DNA of 64,000 bases from Isochrysis galbana (GCA_018136815.1 CM030935.1:5261921-5325920), one strand, 5' to 3'; positions 19,696 to 34,000 are shown, counted from the first letter of the stretch. The notes: a model not told the origin generated them from the sequence alone. Program-made: numbers and translations.

Positions 19696-20599
19696 GTGTC
19701 GAACACGCGATGACTACAGGCTCAAAGGCAGAGGGCCGTTCGATCGAGCCGGCAGCTGACGCGGTCGTGAAAGGGTCGTTGATTGTTGCTTGCGGGAAGA
19801 TGTCTGACAGATCATAGTAAAAGTCGGGTTTGAGAGTGTCTGCCATCGGGCGCTACGAGCGATGAGGTAGACCGAAGGTCGGAGGTCGGAGGATTGCGAC
19901 GCGTGGCGTCGGAGAGTAGAGACGAGGCTAGCTAGCGAGCTAGTCGGAGAGAGGGAGAGGGAGAATGAGAGCTTCTTAGGTCCGAGGTAGACACGGGAGA
20001 CTACAACGAGTGGACTCAAAAAGTCTGAGGACACAGAGCCACACAAACTAAACCAAACGGGGCGAAAACTAATCACACCTGGACGGACGGCCAGGCGTCG
20101 GCACCAGGGCAACTTAGCAACGCGCAGACAGGCGACAGAGGGGTCGGCACAACGAGGGCAGCTGCAGGCCTGCCGCAGGCGCGCCATCGCGCGTGCCGCA
20201 GGAGAGGGGAGAGAGCGCGCGGAGCGAGAGCGCGAAAAATATTTTTTATTTTTAACAAATTTTTATGGTTTATGGGTCGCGGCGCGGCAAAGGAACGGGA
20301 CTAGCGCTCACTCAAGACAGGACACCCTGCCGCGGCAAGCGCAAGCACCCTTCCCTCCTTATGCCACCCAGCTCTTCACTAGCTTTCTACCTGCGCTAGC
20401 CAGAGCGCCCCTCCCTCCACACTCAGACAGCCCCCTACGCCAGGATCCTGTTCTGGTCTCGCAGGCAAGGGGGCCTAATGGGAGGGAGAGGAGCAACTCC
20501 TCAGAGAGGAGCTGTGGGGAAGGAGATGTCTGAGTGGGGGCGCTATACCCTTGCGCTAGGCATGGGCAGCGACACCGTCTCAAGACATGTCTTCCCTCT
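19696..20599. other. No gene called
   Basis: A minus-strand frame near 19700-19846 begins MADTLKPDFYYDLSDIFP and could be an N-terminal exon fragment, but it runs straight into minisatellite sequence and has no partner exon. The remainder is GC-rich with an AT pocket near 20235-20280. Confidence 0.4.
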
Positions 20600-20965
20600 T
20601 GTCTTGAGTCGAAATTATTAGTGCTTGAAACAGAGGACGAGGGGGTTTGTGCTTCTTGGGTTGGTTGTAGTTGGAAGAGGGAGTGGGAGAGGGATTCAAG
20701 TAATAGAAGAGGGCCCAAAGGGCATTGAGTTGTAGGTAGTTGTGGCCCACAAGAGTGGGGTGAGAACGATAAGTGTATCAACATATCAACATGGGTCTCG
20801 AGTTGAAATTTTTGGTGCTTTGAACAGAGGGTGAGGGGGGTCGTGCTGTTTGGGTTGGTTGTGGTGTGAAGGGGGAGTGGGAGAGGGAGTCTAGTGTTGA
20901 AAGAGGGCCCAAGGCAGGGCACTGAGCTGTAGGTACTTGTGGCCCACAAGAGTGGGGTGATAGAG
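20600..20965. repeat. Tandem duplication, about 196-bp unit
   Basis: Two adjacent diverged units: 'gagtcgaaatt' near 20605 and 'gagttgaaatt' near 20801, each followed by an 'agagggcccaa' block and ending 'gtggcccacaagagtggggt'. Identity is roughly 80-85% by eye. No ORF. Confidence 0.85.
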
Positions 20966-21396
20966 CGAGAGAGCGCGAAAAATAGGTAAGTCCCGCACCT
21001 GTTTACAGGATAAGTCGGGGCTGAGGCCGCCGCCCACTCGGAGACACAGGAGGAAGGGGGGGAATGATCACCGGGGGGAGGCGCGGACCACCGGACCATA
21101 TCTAAGCCCTTCACCCCTATCCTCCTAGTAGTGCACAGGGGGAGTCGCCTTATGCTTATGGCGTGGGGAGAAAGAAGGGCCGGGGGAGTGGGGGTGTAGA
21201 AAGTTTTCCTACGTGAGTAGAAAGTAGAGGGTCCACGGCCGCGTGTGCGGTGAGACTATTAAAAGGTTTAATTAATTAGTCATTGATTGTGATATAGTAG
21301 GTGCAGTAGTAGTAGGGTGGTCAAGCAGTGTTTTTTATTAGCGGTTAAAAATGACCATCTCAAAATTGAGGAAATTTGAGGGGAGGCCTAGAGCTA
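20966..21396. other. Intergenic, no gene seen
   Basis: Low-information sequence with short GTAGTAGTAG and AATTAATTAG runs, downstream of the giant minus-strand gene. Confidence 0.45.
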
Positions 21397-21765
21397 GAGA
21401 GCCCGACTTCGAACTGATGCCGGGCGCGCCGCGCGCGCGCGCCCGTTTTCGACGATCCATCCGGATGGGTGACCCCGCCAAACACTATAAATACACAGCT
21501 ACAGCTAGGGGCCACCCGCAGAGTCACGCCAATCGGGCGGACCGCGCGCCGAAATCTCGTCGAATCAGCCAGCCGTGGAGCCCATTGGACGTCCGACGTC
21601 TCCGAGGAGGGCCCGGAGAGCCCGACTTCGAACTGATGCCGGGCGCGCCGCGCGCCCATTTTCGACGATCCATGCAGATGAGTGACCCCGCCAGACACCA
21701 CATTCACAGGGGCCACCCGCACAGTCACGCCAATCGGGCGGACCAAGTTTTTATTGGGCATCGCG
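21397..21765. repeat. 219-bp tandem duplication
   Basis: 'gagagcccgacttcgaactg' starts at 21397 and again at 21616; each copy continues with a GGGCGCGCCGCGCGC run, 'cgacgatccat', 'gtgaccccgcca' and 'cacgccaatcgggcggacc'. Two copies only, moderately diverged. They lie just beyond the 3' end of the giant gene. Confidence 0.92.
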
Positions 21766-21965
21766 CCAAGGTCAAATAAATACAACCCAACCGCCTTACT
21801 AATAGTTGCAAAAGCCCCTGTTTGACCGCCCTATTGCCTATTGATAGCGCGGAAAGATCTCGTATACATACATGTACATGTACATGTACACCCACTTCAC
21901 CTATATCATCTAAGCGAGTCGCAAGTCGACTCGCCACACACACAGCCACTGACTTTATTTATGCG

Positions 21966-24852
21966 CTATATCTCATACATGACACGCGAGTTGCGCGCCC
22001 GGGCAAGTCTATCGCTTATGGTGGTTGCGGCTGCAGAATCAGCTATCTCGGTGGCGTACCCTCTGTCAATTGGTGGCGGAGGGATGACGACAGGATTGGC
22101 CGCACGGAAGGCAAAGCGACCGCGTGCAAAATATAGAGCGACCAAGGCGCCGGGGATGCAGATCGCACAAACCGATATCACGAGGATGGCCGACAAGAAG
22201 CCTGAGGAAAGAACTTGGGATTGGAAGGCGACCGCGCGCACTGCCTCGTAGAGGTCGAAACACTTGTCGAGGTCCGCATACTCGGGCATTTGCAGTAGCG
22301 TATGGCCCGGGGACATGGCTGCATTAAGCCACTGCTGCGTCGTGGCGACCGTTGTGCCGAGACGAGCTGCGAGAGCAAGCCTTAGCTCGTCAAGCTTATA
22401 TGAGTAAAACGCCGAGCCTTGCGCTTGCCAATCTGGGAACTCGCCGGGTGCCAAGATGCCCACGAGCAAGAGTCGACGGTTAGAATCTATCTGAACCTGA
22501 ATGTGCTCAGAGGGAACCGCAAGTGACGCCGCGAAGTATTCACTCAATTGCGTCAACTCGTCAGATGTGATAGTGTCGAGAGACGTCACGTTGAAGGCCA
22601 CTTCGAGGACATCTACCCGAAGCATCGGAACCGGACAGACAGGTGGCGACGTTGGCGGCGGCGAGGGCGGCGGCGGCGAGGGCGGCGGCGGCAAGGGAGG
22701 CGGCGGCGAAGGTGGTGGTGGTGGCGGCGGCGAGGGCGGCGGTGGCGAGGGCGGCGGCGGCGGCGGCGAGGGCGGTGAAGGCGGCGACGGGGGCGACGGG
22801 GGCGACGGGGGCGTGGGCGGGGAAGGAGGCGATGAGGGAGACGGGGGAAGGTACGGTGGCGACGGCGGCGACGGTGGAGGAAATGGGGGTGACGGGGGTG
22901 ACGGGGGTGAGGGTGGTGGTGAGGGGCAGCCAAAGACGACATCGCCCGCCCTACAGCCAAAGCGGCCATTCTGCATGAGATACTGGCAAGGGGCACAGCC
23001 TCCGGAACAGTCGAACTCATACGCGTCCGTGTTGGCCGTCATGGTTGGCTCAATATATTGCGAGTAGCAGCGATCCGCATCCTGTGGCACGTAGATTTCG
23101 CTGGGGACGATGCCGAGATTGTAGCACCACTCGTTACCGATGCTGCCGGTACGACGAGAGCGCACGGCAGTGAATTGTAACTCCGGACATTCCGCAAGAG
23201 GGGAGCTTGGAGGGGGCGGCGAAGATGGCGGTGATGGTCTCGCTGGCGGCTCAGGTGGCGGTCCCGGAGGTTTCGGTAACGTAGGCGGCAATGGCGGAGC
23301 CGACGGTGACGGGCACCCCATGATCGGTGCGCTTGGATGGCAGCCAAACCGGCCATTGACAAACATGTACTGGCACTTGGAACACCCGCCCGAGCAATGG
23401 TCGTAGTCGTACCGACCCATACTAGAGACATCTGTGCTGGGTTCAACAAAAAACTTAGAGCATTGGTTCGAGTAAGCAAACACAAATTGTTCCGTTTCCG
23501 GAATATTGAGACTAAAGCACCATTCGCCGTTCAGGGTGCCGGACAGACGTGTAAGCTTAAGGGTGAAGTCGAGCTCAGAGCAATGCAAGACGGGCGGGCT
23601 TGGCGCCGGGATAGGCGGCAAAGGAGCGGGAGGTGGTGAGGGACTCCCCGGTGGCGGCGATGGAGGTTGTGGCGGCGACGGTGGTGGGCGTGGGGGCGAC
23701 GGCGCATCGCAAGCGAAGACGGCTTCACCAGACCGGCAGCCGAAGCGGCCGTTGCGCAACAAATACTGGCAAGGTGCGCAACCGCCCGAGCAGTCGAAGG
23801 GATAAGAATCGATGTTTTCGACGACCGACGTAGCGGGGTCGGTGTAATATGTGTAGCACCGATCCGCGTCATCCTGTACGTATATGTCGCTAACGGGGAT
23901 CCCGATGTTGTAGCACCACTCGTCGTTGATGAAACCAGTGCGACGCGTACGCACTACCACGAATTGGAGCTCGGGACACGCGGCCGGCGAAGTGCTGGGC
24001 GCCGGCGGGGGAGACGGAGGTGTTGGGCGAGTCGGCGGGAGAGGTGGCGGTGTGGGTGGCATTGGTGGGCTAGGCGGCGACGGCGGAGGAGACGGGGATG
24101 AGCAACCGTAGATCCGCTCCGATGGGTGGCAGCCGAATCGGCCGTTGACATACATGTACTTGCACTTGGCACACCCACCGGAACAGTCAAACTCGTACGA
24201 GCCAGGAACCTGATTGTAGGGATCGATGAAGTAATTGTTGCAACTGTCTGAGTTGGCGAATACGAAGTTTTCCGTCTCAGGGATGTTGAGACTGTAGCAC
24301 CACTCATTGCTGAGGGAACCGGAGAGGCGCGTGAGCTTTCTGGTGAAATCTAGCTCGACGCATGGGGTCGGTGGGCTAGGTGTTGGAATAGGCGGGACGG
24401 GTGCTGGAGGGGAAGTCGGAGGAGAGGGCGATGGGGGCGGGCTAGGCGGGCTTGGCGACGGGGGTGGCGGGCGGGACGGCGGCGGAGGCGGCGCGTCTGG
24501 AGACCCAACGGGTACAGCAGGCGGGAAAGTGGGAGGAGGAGGAGAGGGGGAAGGCGGCGGCGGCGGAGCGGCGGGAGGTGGACTTGGTGGGGGGTTTGGA
24601 GGTGGCATACTGAAGGGAGGCGGCGATGGCACAGGCGGCGCCGGCGGAATGCCGGCCGGGGAAATGATAGGAGGGTTCGGGGGTGGTAGAAGGGTGGGCG
24701 GCGGCCGGGATGGCGGTGGGGGTGGCGCTTTGGGCGATGCCGCAGGAAGTGATGGTGGGAATGTGGGCGGAGGAGGGGATGGGGATGGTGGGGGCGGCGG
24801 CGGGTCGGGGAGCGGCGAGGGCACGGACGGCGGAGGTGGAGGGGGCGGCGGC

Positions 24853-24883
<31 letters not shown>

Positions 24884-24969
24884 CAGGCGGGGGCGGGGGT
24901 CGCCAAGGGGAAGGCGAGGCCGGGGTTGGCAGCCTTGGAGATGGCGCCGAGGGGGGTGGCGAAAGTGGG

Positions 24970-25007
<38 letters not shown>

Positions 25008-28000
25008 CGGCAAAGATGGACTTGGCGGCGGAGGCGATGGTGGAGGAGGCGTCGGAGGCGGGACGCTGGGGGGGGGGGGAGGTGCAGCCGGCTCCCCGGT
25101 AGGCACCGCTGGTGGGAAGGAAGGCGGCGGAGGAGCTGGGGGAGGACTCGGTGGAGGGGATGGCGACGGGGGCAGCGGCGATGGCGGTGGTGGCGGTGGC
25201 AATGGGGGCGGGAAGGAAGGCGACGGTGGTATTGATGGCGGTGGAGGATACGGTGGGGGGGGGGGCGACGGGGATGGAGATGGCGGTGTGGACGGTGGCA
25301 AGGTTGGTTCAGGTGATGGCGGCGGTGGCGAGGGCGAGGGCGGCGGTGGCGGAGGTGCATCGGGAGGAGGAGGCGGCGGGGGAGGGGGCGAAGGCGAAGG
25401 CGGCGGGGGGGGCTTTGGAGAGGGTGGAGGAGGTGAGGGAATGGGCGAGGGCGGCGGTAACGAGGGCGGCGAGGGTGGAGGCAACAGTGGCGGCGGTGGT
25501 GAGGGGGTTGGCGGAGCGGGAGGGATGCCGAAAGGTGAAATGTCGGGCGGCGGTGGCGTGGGCGAGGGCAGGATAGGCGGCGGCGGCGGTGTGGATGGCG
25601 GCGGGCTGGGCGGCGGCGGGCTGGGCGGCGGCAGAAAGGGCGGCGGAGGCCTTGGCGGAGGCGGCCTTGGCGGAGGCGACATTGGCGGCGGCCGTGTAGG
25701 TGGGGGGGGCAACGGCGGCGGCTGCGTTGGCGGCGGCACAGTGGGCGGTGGCGGCGTTGGTAGGGGTGAAATCGGAGGCGGAGGTGGCGCTTGTGGCGAC
25801 TCGATTGGAATCCGCGGAGGAAACGAGGGTGGCGGGTGGGATGGCGGTAGTAAAGGAGGCGGGAGACTCGGTGACGGAGAAGGCGGTGGCGGGGTTGGAG
25901 GCGGTGGCGAGGGCGGCGGCGGCGTGGGCGGTGGTGGTATGGGCGGCGGCAAAGTGGGAGGCGGCGGCAATGGCGATGGCCGCGAGGGCGGCGGCGGCGA
26001 GGGTGGTGGCGGCGTGGGTGGAGGCATTGTTGGCGGTGGCGGCGAGGGCGGCGGCGGCGTAGGCGGTGGCGCCATTGGTGGCAGCGGCGAAGGCGGTGGC
26101 GACGTTGGCGGCGGCGTTGTTGGTGGTGGTCGCGATGGCGGCGGCGGCGTGGGCGGCGGCAGCGATGGCGGCGGCAGCGATGGCGGCGGTGGCGGCAGCG
26201 GTGATGGCGGCGGCAGGGGCGGTGGTGGTCTTGGCGGAGGCGCTAATGGCGGTCGGGGCGAAGGCGGCGGCGGCGAGGGCGGGGGCGTGAGTGGCGGCGG
26301 TGGCGCGGGCGGAGGCGGCGATGGCGGCGGCGGCGCGGGCGGCGGCGGCGTTGGTGGCGGCGGTGAGGGCGGCGGCGGGGGAGGCGAGGGCGGTGGAGAA
26401 GACGGTGGGGGTGGAGTAGGGGGCGGCGGTGAGGGCGCAGGCGGCGAGGGCGGCGGAGGAGAAGGTGGCGGATGAGAAGGTGGGGGTGGCTTGGGTTGGG
26501 GCGACGGCGGTGGCGGCGACGGTGGCACCGAGGGCGGGGGACGGCTGGGCGGTGGCGTCATGGGTGGAGGAGGGCTAGGTGGAGGTGTGTAGGGTGGTGG
26601 TGGTGGTCTATGCGGTGTCTGCACAGGCACAGCGGGCGGGAAGGATGGCGGCGGATATGATGGCGGCAGTGAAGGGGGCGGGGGAGTTGGCGGTGGAGAA
26701 GGAGGTGGCGGCGAAGGCGGCGGCGGCGGGGGCGAGGGCAGCGGCAGGATGGGCGGTGGTGGGGTGGGCATTGGTGGGTCGGGCGGTGGCAGCGATGGCG
26801 GTGGCCGCATCGGTGGCGGCGGCGATGGCGGCGGCGGCGATGGCGGCGGCGGCGATGGCGGTGGCGGCGATGGCGGCGGCGGCGATGGCGGCGGCGGTGA
26901 TGGCGGCGGCAGCGAAGGCGGTGGCGGCGTGGGCGGTGGCGGCGAGGGCGGTGGTGGACTAGGTGAAGGCGTAAGTGGCGGTGGAGGCGAGGGCGGCGAG
27001 GGCGGCGGCAGAAATGGCGGCGGCGGCGATGGCAGCGGCGGCATCGGTGGCGGCGGCGTGGGAGGCGGCGGCGAGGGAGGCGGCGGAGATGGCGCAGGCG
27101 GCGTGGGGGGAGGCGGTGTTGGCGGTGGCAGCGCGGGCGGCGGGCGGGCGGGTGGGGGCGGCGCGGGCGGCAGCGGCGACGGCGGCGGCGGCGATGGTGG
27201 CGGCAGCGACGGCGGCGGCGGCGATGGTGGTGGCGAGGGCGGTGGTGACGTCGGCGGTGGCGGCGAGGGCGGCGGTGGCGACGGCGGTGGCGGCGAGGGG
27301 GGCGGCGGCGAAGGGGGCGGCGGGGCGGGCGGAGGCGGCGAAGGAGGAGGCGGCGAGGGCGGCGGAGAAGGCGGTGGTGGCGATGGTGGTGGCGAAGGCG
27401 GCGGCCGGTTTGGTGGCGGTGGCGATGGCGGCGGCGGCGTGGGCGGTGGGGTGTGGGGCGGTGGCGGAGGTCTGTGCGGTGCCTGCATGGGCACTGCGGG
27501 GGGGAAAGATGGCGGCGGCTGTAATGGCGGCGGCGATGGGGGCGGGGGACTCGGGGGCGGAGAAGGAGGTGGCGGAGAGGGCGGCGGCGGCGTGGGAGGC
27601 GGCGAAGAGGGCGGCGGCGGCGTGGGCGGTGGCTGCATCGGCGGCGGCGGCGATGGCGGCGGCGGCGTGGGCGGCGGCGGCGATGGCGGCGGCGGCGATG
27701 GCGGCGGCGGCGATGGCGGCGGCGGCGATGGCGGCGGCGGCGATGGCGGCGGCAGCGACGGCGGTGGCGGCGTGGGCGGCGGTGGCGAGGGCGGTGGTGG
27801 ACTAGGTGGCGGCGTTGGCGGCGGCGAAGAGGGTGGGGGTGGACTAGGTGAAGGCGTAAGCGGCGGTGGAGGCGAGGGCGGCGGCAGAAATGGCGGCGGC
27901 GGCGAAGGCAGCGGCGGCATCGGTGGCGGCGACGTGGGAGGCGGCGGCGTGGGAGGAGGCGGAGATGGTGCAGGCGGCGTGGGGGGAGGCGGTGTTGGCG

Positions 28001-31000
28001 GTGGCGGCGCGGGCGGCGGGAGGGCGGGTGGGGGCGGCGCGGGCGGCGGCGGCGACGGCGGCGGCGGCGATGGCGGCGGCGAGGGCGGTGGTGGCGTCGG
28101 CGGTGGCGGCGAGGGCGGCGGTGGCGTCGGCGGTGGCGGCGAGGGGGGCGGCGGCGTTGGCGGCGGCGAAGGCGGTGGTGGCGTCGGCGGTGGCGGCGAG
28201 GGCGGCGGTGGCGTCGGCGGTGGCGGCGAAGGGGGTGGCGGCGAGGGGGGCGGCGGGGCGGGCGGAGGCGGCGAAGGCGGAGGCGGCGAGGGCGGCGGAG
28301 AAGGCGGTGGTGGCGATGGTGGTGGCGAAGGCGGCGGCCGGTTGGGTGGCGGTGGCGATGGCGGCGGCGGCGTAGGCGGTGGGGTGTGGGGCGGTGGCGG
28401 AGGTCTATGCGGTGCCTGCACGGGCACGGCGGGGGGGAAGGATGGCGGCGGATGTGATGGCGGCAGTGAAGGGGGCGGGGGAGTTGGCGGTGGAGAAGGA
28501 GGTGGGGGCGACGGCGGCGGCGGCGTGGGAGGCGGCGGAGAGGGCGGCGGCGGCGTGGGCGGTGGCTGCATCGGCGGCGGCGGCGATGGCGGCGGCGGCG
28601 TGGGCAGCGGCGGCGATGGCGGCGGCGGCGATGGCGGCGGCGGCGATGGCGGCGGCGGCGATGGTGGCGGCGGCGATGGTGGCGGGGGTGATGGCGGTGG
28701 TGGACTAGGTGGCGGCGTTGGCGGCGGCGGAGTGGGTGGGGGTGGACTAGGTGGAGGCGTAAGTGGCGGTGGCGGCGAGGGCGGCGGCAGAAATGGCGGC
28801 GGCGGCGATGGCAGTGGCGGCATCGGTGGCGGCGGCGTGGGAGGCGGCGGCGAGGGAGGCGGCGGAGATGGCGCAGGCGGCGTGGGGGGAGGCGGTGTTG
28901 GCGGTGGCGGCGCGGGCGGCGGGCGGCCAGGTGGGGGTGGCGCGGGGGGCAGCGGCGACGGCGGCGGCGGCGACGGTTGCGGCAGCAATGGGGGAGGCGG
29001 GTTGGGCGGTGGCGAGGGCGGCGGCGGCGATGGTGCCGGCGATGGCGGCGGTGTCGTAGGCGGTGGCGGCGAGGGCGGCGGTGGCGTCGGCGGTGGCTGC
29101 AGGGGGGGTGGCGGCGAAGGTGGCGGCAGCGTAGGCGGAGGCGGCGACGGCGGTGGCGGTGAGGGCGGAGGCGGCGAGGGCGGCGGAGGCGGCGGAGAAG
29201 AGGGCGGCGGAGAAGGCGGTGGTGGCAACGGCGGCGTCGACGGTGGCGGCCGGTAGGGTGGCGGTGGCGATGGCGGCGGCGGCGTGGGTGGTGGGTTGTG
29301 GGGCGGTGGCGGAGGTCTGTGCGGTGACTGCAAGGGCACAGCGGGCGGGAAGGATGGCGGCGGATGTGCTGGCGGAGGCGATGGGGGCGGGGGAGTCGGC
29401 GGTGGTGAAGGAGGTGGCGGAGAAGGCGGCGGCGGCGTGGGAGGCGGCGGTGAGGGCGGCGGCGAAATAGGTGGAGGGGGCGACGGCGGTGGCGGCGCCG
29501 ATGGCGGCGGCAGGGAAGGTGGCGACGAGGGAGGCGGAGGCCAGGGGCTGGGTGGGGGTGGAGTTGGCGGCAGAGGGCTGGGAGGCGGCGGCGAGGGCGG
29601 TGGGAGCAAAGGCGGCGGCGGCGTATTTGGCGGCGCCAGCGGCGGCGGGTACTGGCACTCGAGCGGGCCGTCGTAGCAGTTGCCCTCGATGTTCTCCGCG
29701 CCTGCGGCGTACTGGTTTGTCTTGCCGAAATGGTCTCCGATCGACTTTGACCACAGGCAGCCGTCGAAGTGGCCCACGTCGACACCGAGCACGACGCGCG
29801 CAAACGGCGCGAGCACAGACGGGCCCCACTTGATCTTGTCGCTCGTCTCCCGACATGTCTCCGTCAGGCACACCGTGCCCGCGCCCAGAAAGATGATCAA
29901 CGTGTTGCCCTTGTCCTCCTTGTTTTTCTGCGCCGGCGCGATGTCCTTCGAGCAATATGATTTCCAGCAGCCGTTGTCGCCCGCGTCGGCGGGCGACACG
30001 CCGCCCTGGTCAATTGCATACACGTACTTTGTCTTAGCACCGCTCCCGTAGACGCAGCCGGACTCGCCACAGTACGAGAGAGCCTGAGCGAGCGAAACAA
30101 ACTCGGACCATACGAACTCGGGGCCGTCGGTGCGCGGGTCGAGGTCGTGGCGGCCGCCGAATCGCACGTGGTCCGGATCGGTGACGCTGAAGCCGCCGCC
30201 CACGTAAGACTGCGGCCCCTTCTGCAGCGCGTTGAAGGTCTGCATGTAGAAGGGGAAGTCGGCATTGGTGGTGAACTCGCCACCGACGTGGATCGAGCGG
30301 AAGATGGTGCTGGCGGAGATCTGCGCGTCGCCCTCCGTGATGACCGAGAAGCCCGCGCCGGACGACGTGATGACAATACCATGCTTGTCCGTTGGGATGT
30401 TGCAGGAGCCCGGGGGAGGGGGGGGGGGCGACGGAGGTGACGGAGGATCGGGCGGCGGCGCGGGAGAGGGCGGAGGTGACCTCGCTGGAGGCAACGGCGA
30501 CGGCGGTGGAGGCGGTACTTCAGGCGACGGAGGCGGAAGGGAGGGCCCGGGAGGAAGGTTCGGTGGCGATGGTGGCGGTGGGGGCGGAGGGGGCGACGGT
30601 CTAGGCGGCGGCGGTGGGTTGCTGGGAGTCGGGGGGTTGGGATTTGGCGGGGGCGGGGGAGGGTTCGGAGGTGGACTTGGGAGCGGCGGCGGCGGCGGCG
30701 GCCTCTCAGGTGGAGGGCTGGGCGGTAGAGGCGGTAGCGTTGGCGGCGGGTGTTCTGGCTCAGGCGGCGGGAGCGACGGTGGCGGGGGCGAGGGGGCCGG
30801 CGGCGTTGGTGACGGCGGAGGAGATGAGGGCGGCGGGAGGAAGGGAGGGGGCGGCATTGGAGGCGGGCGCAGAGGAGATGGCGCCGAGGGCGGCGGCATC
30901 GCAGGCGGCGGCGGCGAGGGTAAAGGCGACAAGGGCAAGGGCGGTGGCGGCGAGGGCGGTGGGAGCAAAGGCGGCGGCGGCGGCAATGCCGGTGGTGGAG

Positions 31001-34000
31001 ACGGATAAGGATACACGCACTCGAGCGGGCCGTCGTAGCAGTTGCCCTCGATGTTCTCCGCGCCTGCGGCGTACTGGTTTGTCTTGCCGAAATGGTCTCC
31101 GATCGACTTTGACCACAGGCAGCCGTCGAAGTGGCCCACGTCGACACCGAGCACGACGCGCGCAAACGGCGCGAGCACAGACGGGCCCCACTTGATCTTG
31201 TCGCTCGTCTCCCGACATGTCTCCGTCAGGCACACCGTGCCCGCGCCCAGAAAGATGATCAACGTGTTGCCCTTGTCCTCCTTGTTTTTCTGCGCCGGCG
31301 CGATGTCCTTCGAGCAATATGATTTCCAGCAGCCGTTGTCGCCCGCGTCGGCGGGCGACACGCCGCCCTGGTCAATCGCATACACGTACTTTGTCTTAGC
31401 ACCGCTCCCGTAGACGCAGCCGGACTCGCCACAGTACGAGAGAGCCTGAGCGAGCGAAACAAACTCGGACCATACGAACTCGGGGCCGTCGGTGCGCGGG
31501 TCGAGGTCGTGGCGGCCGCCGAATCGCACGTGGTCCGGATCGGTGACGCTGAAGCCGCCGCCCACGTAAGACTGCGGCCCCTTCTGCAGCGCGTTGAAGG
31601 TCTGCATGTAGAAGGGGAAGTCGGCATTGGTGGTGAACTCGCCACCGACGTGGATCGAGCGGAAGATGGTGCTGGCGGAGATCTGCGCGTCGCCCTCCGT
31701 GATGACCGAGAAGCCCGCGCCGGACGACGTGATGACAATACCATGCTTGTCCGTTGGGATGTTGCAGGAGCCCGGGGGAGGGGGCGGCAGATGTGGTGGC
31801 GGAGTAAACGGCGGTGGCATCGACGGCGGCGGCGGCAATGGCGGGGGTGGCAACGGCATAGGCGGCGACGGCGACGATGGCGGCGGCAAAGTGGGTGGCG
31901 CCGAGGGCTGAGGCGGTGGTGGAGATGGTGGCGGAGACGTCGGGCTAGGCGGAGGCGGCGAGGGCGAGGGTAGGATGGGTTGTGGCTGCGGCAGCGAGGG
32001 CGGCGGTAGCGAGGGCGGCGGTGGAGACGGCGAAGGGGGCCGTGGAGAAGGCGGCAAGCTCGGCGGTGGAGGTGACGGTGGCGGAGCTGAGGGCGGCGGC
32101 GGCGGTTCCTTTGGTGCCTCAAGAGGTAGGGCGGGCGGGAAGGACGGGGGGGGCGGAGATGGGGGTAAGCTTGGGAACGGTGGTGACGGGGGCTGCGACG
32201 GCGATGGAGGCGATGGCGGCGGCCAGGACGGTGGCATCGAGGGCGGTGGCGGCAAGGGCGGCGGTGGTGAAGGTGGCGGCGTGCTGGGGCTAGGAGGTGG
32301 GAGTGCGGGTGGAGGTGGCGATGGCACGGGCGGCGGAGGCGATGGTGGAGGGGCGGTTGGGGAGGGCGGGGGGGGAGAGAAAGGTAGGGGCGACGGCGGA
32401 GGATGAAATGGAGGGGGCAATAAGGGCGGCGCAGAGGGCAATGGCGGCAATGGGGACGGCGAAAAAGGTGGAGGGGGCGACGGCGAGGGTGACGATGGAG
32501 GGGGAGTCTCAGGTGGCGGCAGTAGGGGCGGCGGCAGTGAGGGTGGTGGAGTCATCGGCGGCGGCAGCATCGGCGGTGGTGGCGAGGGTGGTGAGGGTGG
32601 AGAAAGTGGCAGAGGCGGAGGTGGAAAGGGTGGCGGCGCTAGCGGCAACGGCGGCGGCGGCAACGGCGGCGGGGATGGAAGCGGATATATGCAATCTAAG
32701 GGTCCATCGTAGCAGTTGCCCTCGATGTTCTCCGCGCCTGCGGCGTACTGGTTTGTCTTGCCGAAATGGTCTCCGATCGACTTTGACCACAGGCAGCCGT
32801 CGAAGTGGCCCACGTCGACACCGAGCACGACGCGCGCAAACGGCGCGAGCACAGACGGGCCCCACTTGATCTTGTCGCTCGTCTCCCGACATGTCTCCGT
32901 CAGGCACACCGTGCCCGCGCCCAGAAAGATGATCAACGTGTTGCCCTTGTCCTCCTTGTTTTTCTGCGCCGGCGCGATGTCCTTCGAGCAATATGATTTC
33001 CAGCAGCCGTTGTCGCCCGCGTCGGCGGGCGACACGCCGCCCTGGTCAATCGCATACACGTACTTTGTCTTAGCACCGCTCCCGTAGACGCAGCCGGACT
33101 CGCCACAGTACGAGAGAGCCTGAGCGAGCGAAACAAACTCGGACCATACGAACTCGGGGCCGTCGGTGCGCGGGTCGAGGTCGTGGCGGCCGCCGAATCG
33201 CACGTGGTCCGGATCGGTGACGCTGAAGCCGCCGCCCACGTAAGACTGCGGCCCCTTCTGCAGCGCGTTGAAGGTCTGCATGTAGAAGGGGAAGTCGGCA
33301 TTGGTGGTGAACTCGCCACCGACGTGGATCGAGCGGAAGATGGTGCTGGCGGAGATCTGCGCGTCGCCCTCCGTGATGACCGAGAAGCCCGCGCGGGACG
33401 ACGTGATGACAATACCATGCTTGTCCGTTGGGATGTTGCAGGAGCCCGGGGGAGGGGGGGGGCTCCTGGCGGCGGCGACGGCGACGGCGATGTGACCGGG
33501 GGAGAAGGGGACGGGGGCGGCGGTGGAGGAGGAGGCGAGGGCTCCGGAGATGGTGGCGGTAGCAGCGGTGGCGGAAGGCCGGGGTTCGGCGACGGCGGTG
33601 GTGGGGACGGCAACGGCAAGGATGGTGACGGAGAACCTGGAGGCGGCGGGCTTGGCGAGGGGGGGGGGGAGGCGGGGGGGAGGCTGGCGGAGGTGAAGGC
33701 GGCGGCAAAGGCGGCCTTGGCGGGCTAGGCGGGGGAAGCGAAGGAGGCGTCGGGGGAGAAGGAGGTGAAGGGGGAGGCGGTGCAGGTGGGGGGTGCAGAG
33801 GCGAGGGCGGCGGCAAAAATGGAGGGGGGGGCGGTGGAAATGGATCTGGCGGGGCTGGTGACGGTGGCGGCGAGCTGGGTGGTGGTGGCATCGGCGGTGA
33901 TGGCGGGTTCGGCGGTGGTTGCGTGGGTGGGGGGGGCGGAGGCAGGGGCGGCGGCATCGGGAGGGGAGACTCTGGGCCGGGCGGCGGCGGCGGCGAGGGC

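Noticed and set aside
19714-20187. 157-codon minus-strand ORF
   Set aside because: No ATG-linked domain, compositionally random, and runs into the minisatellite.
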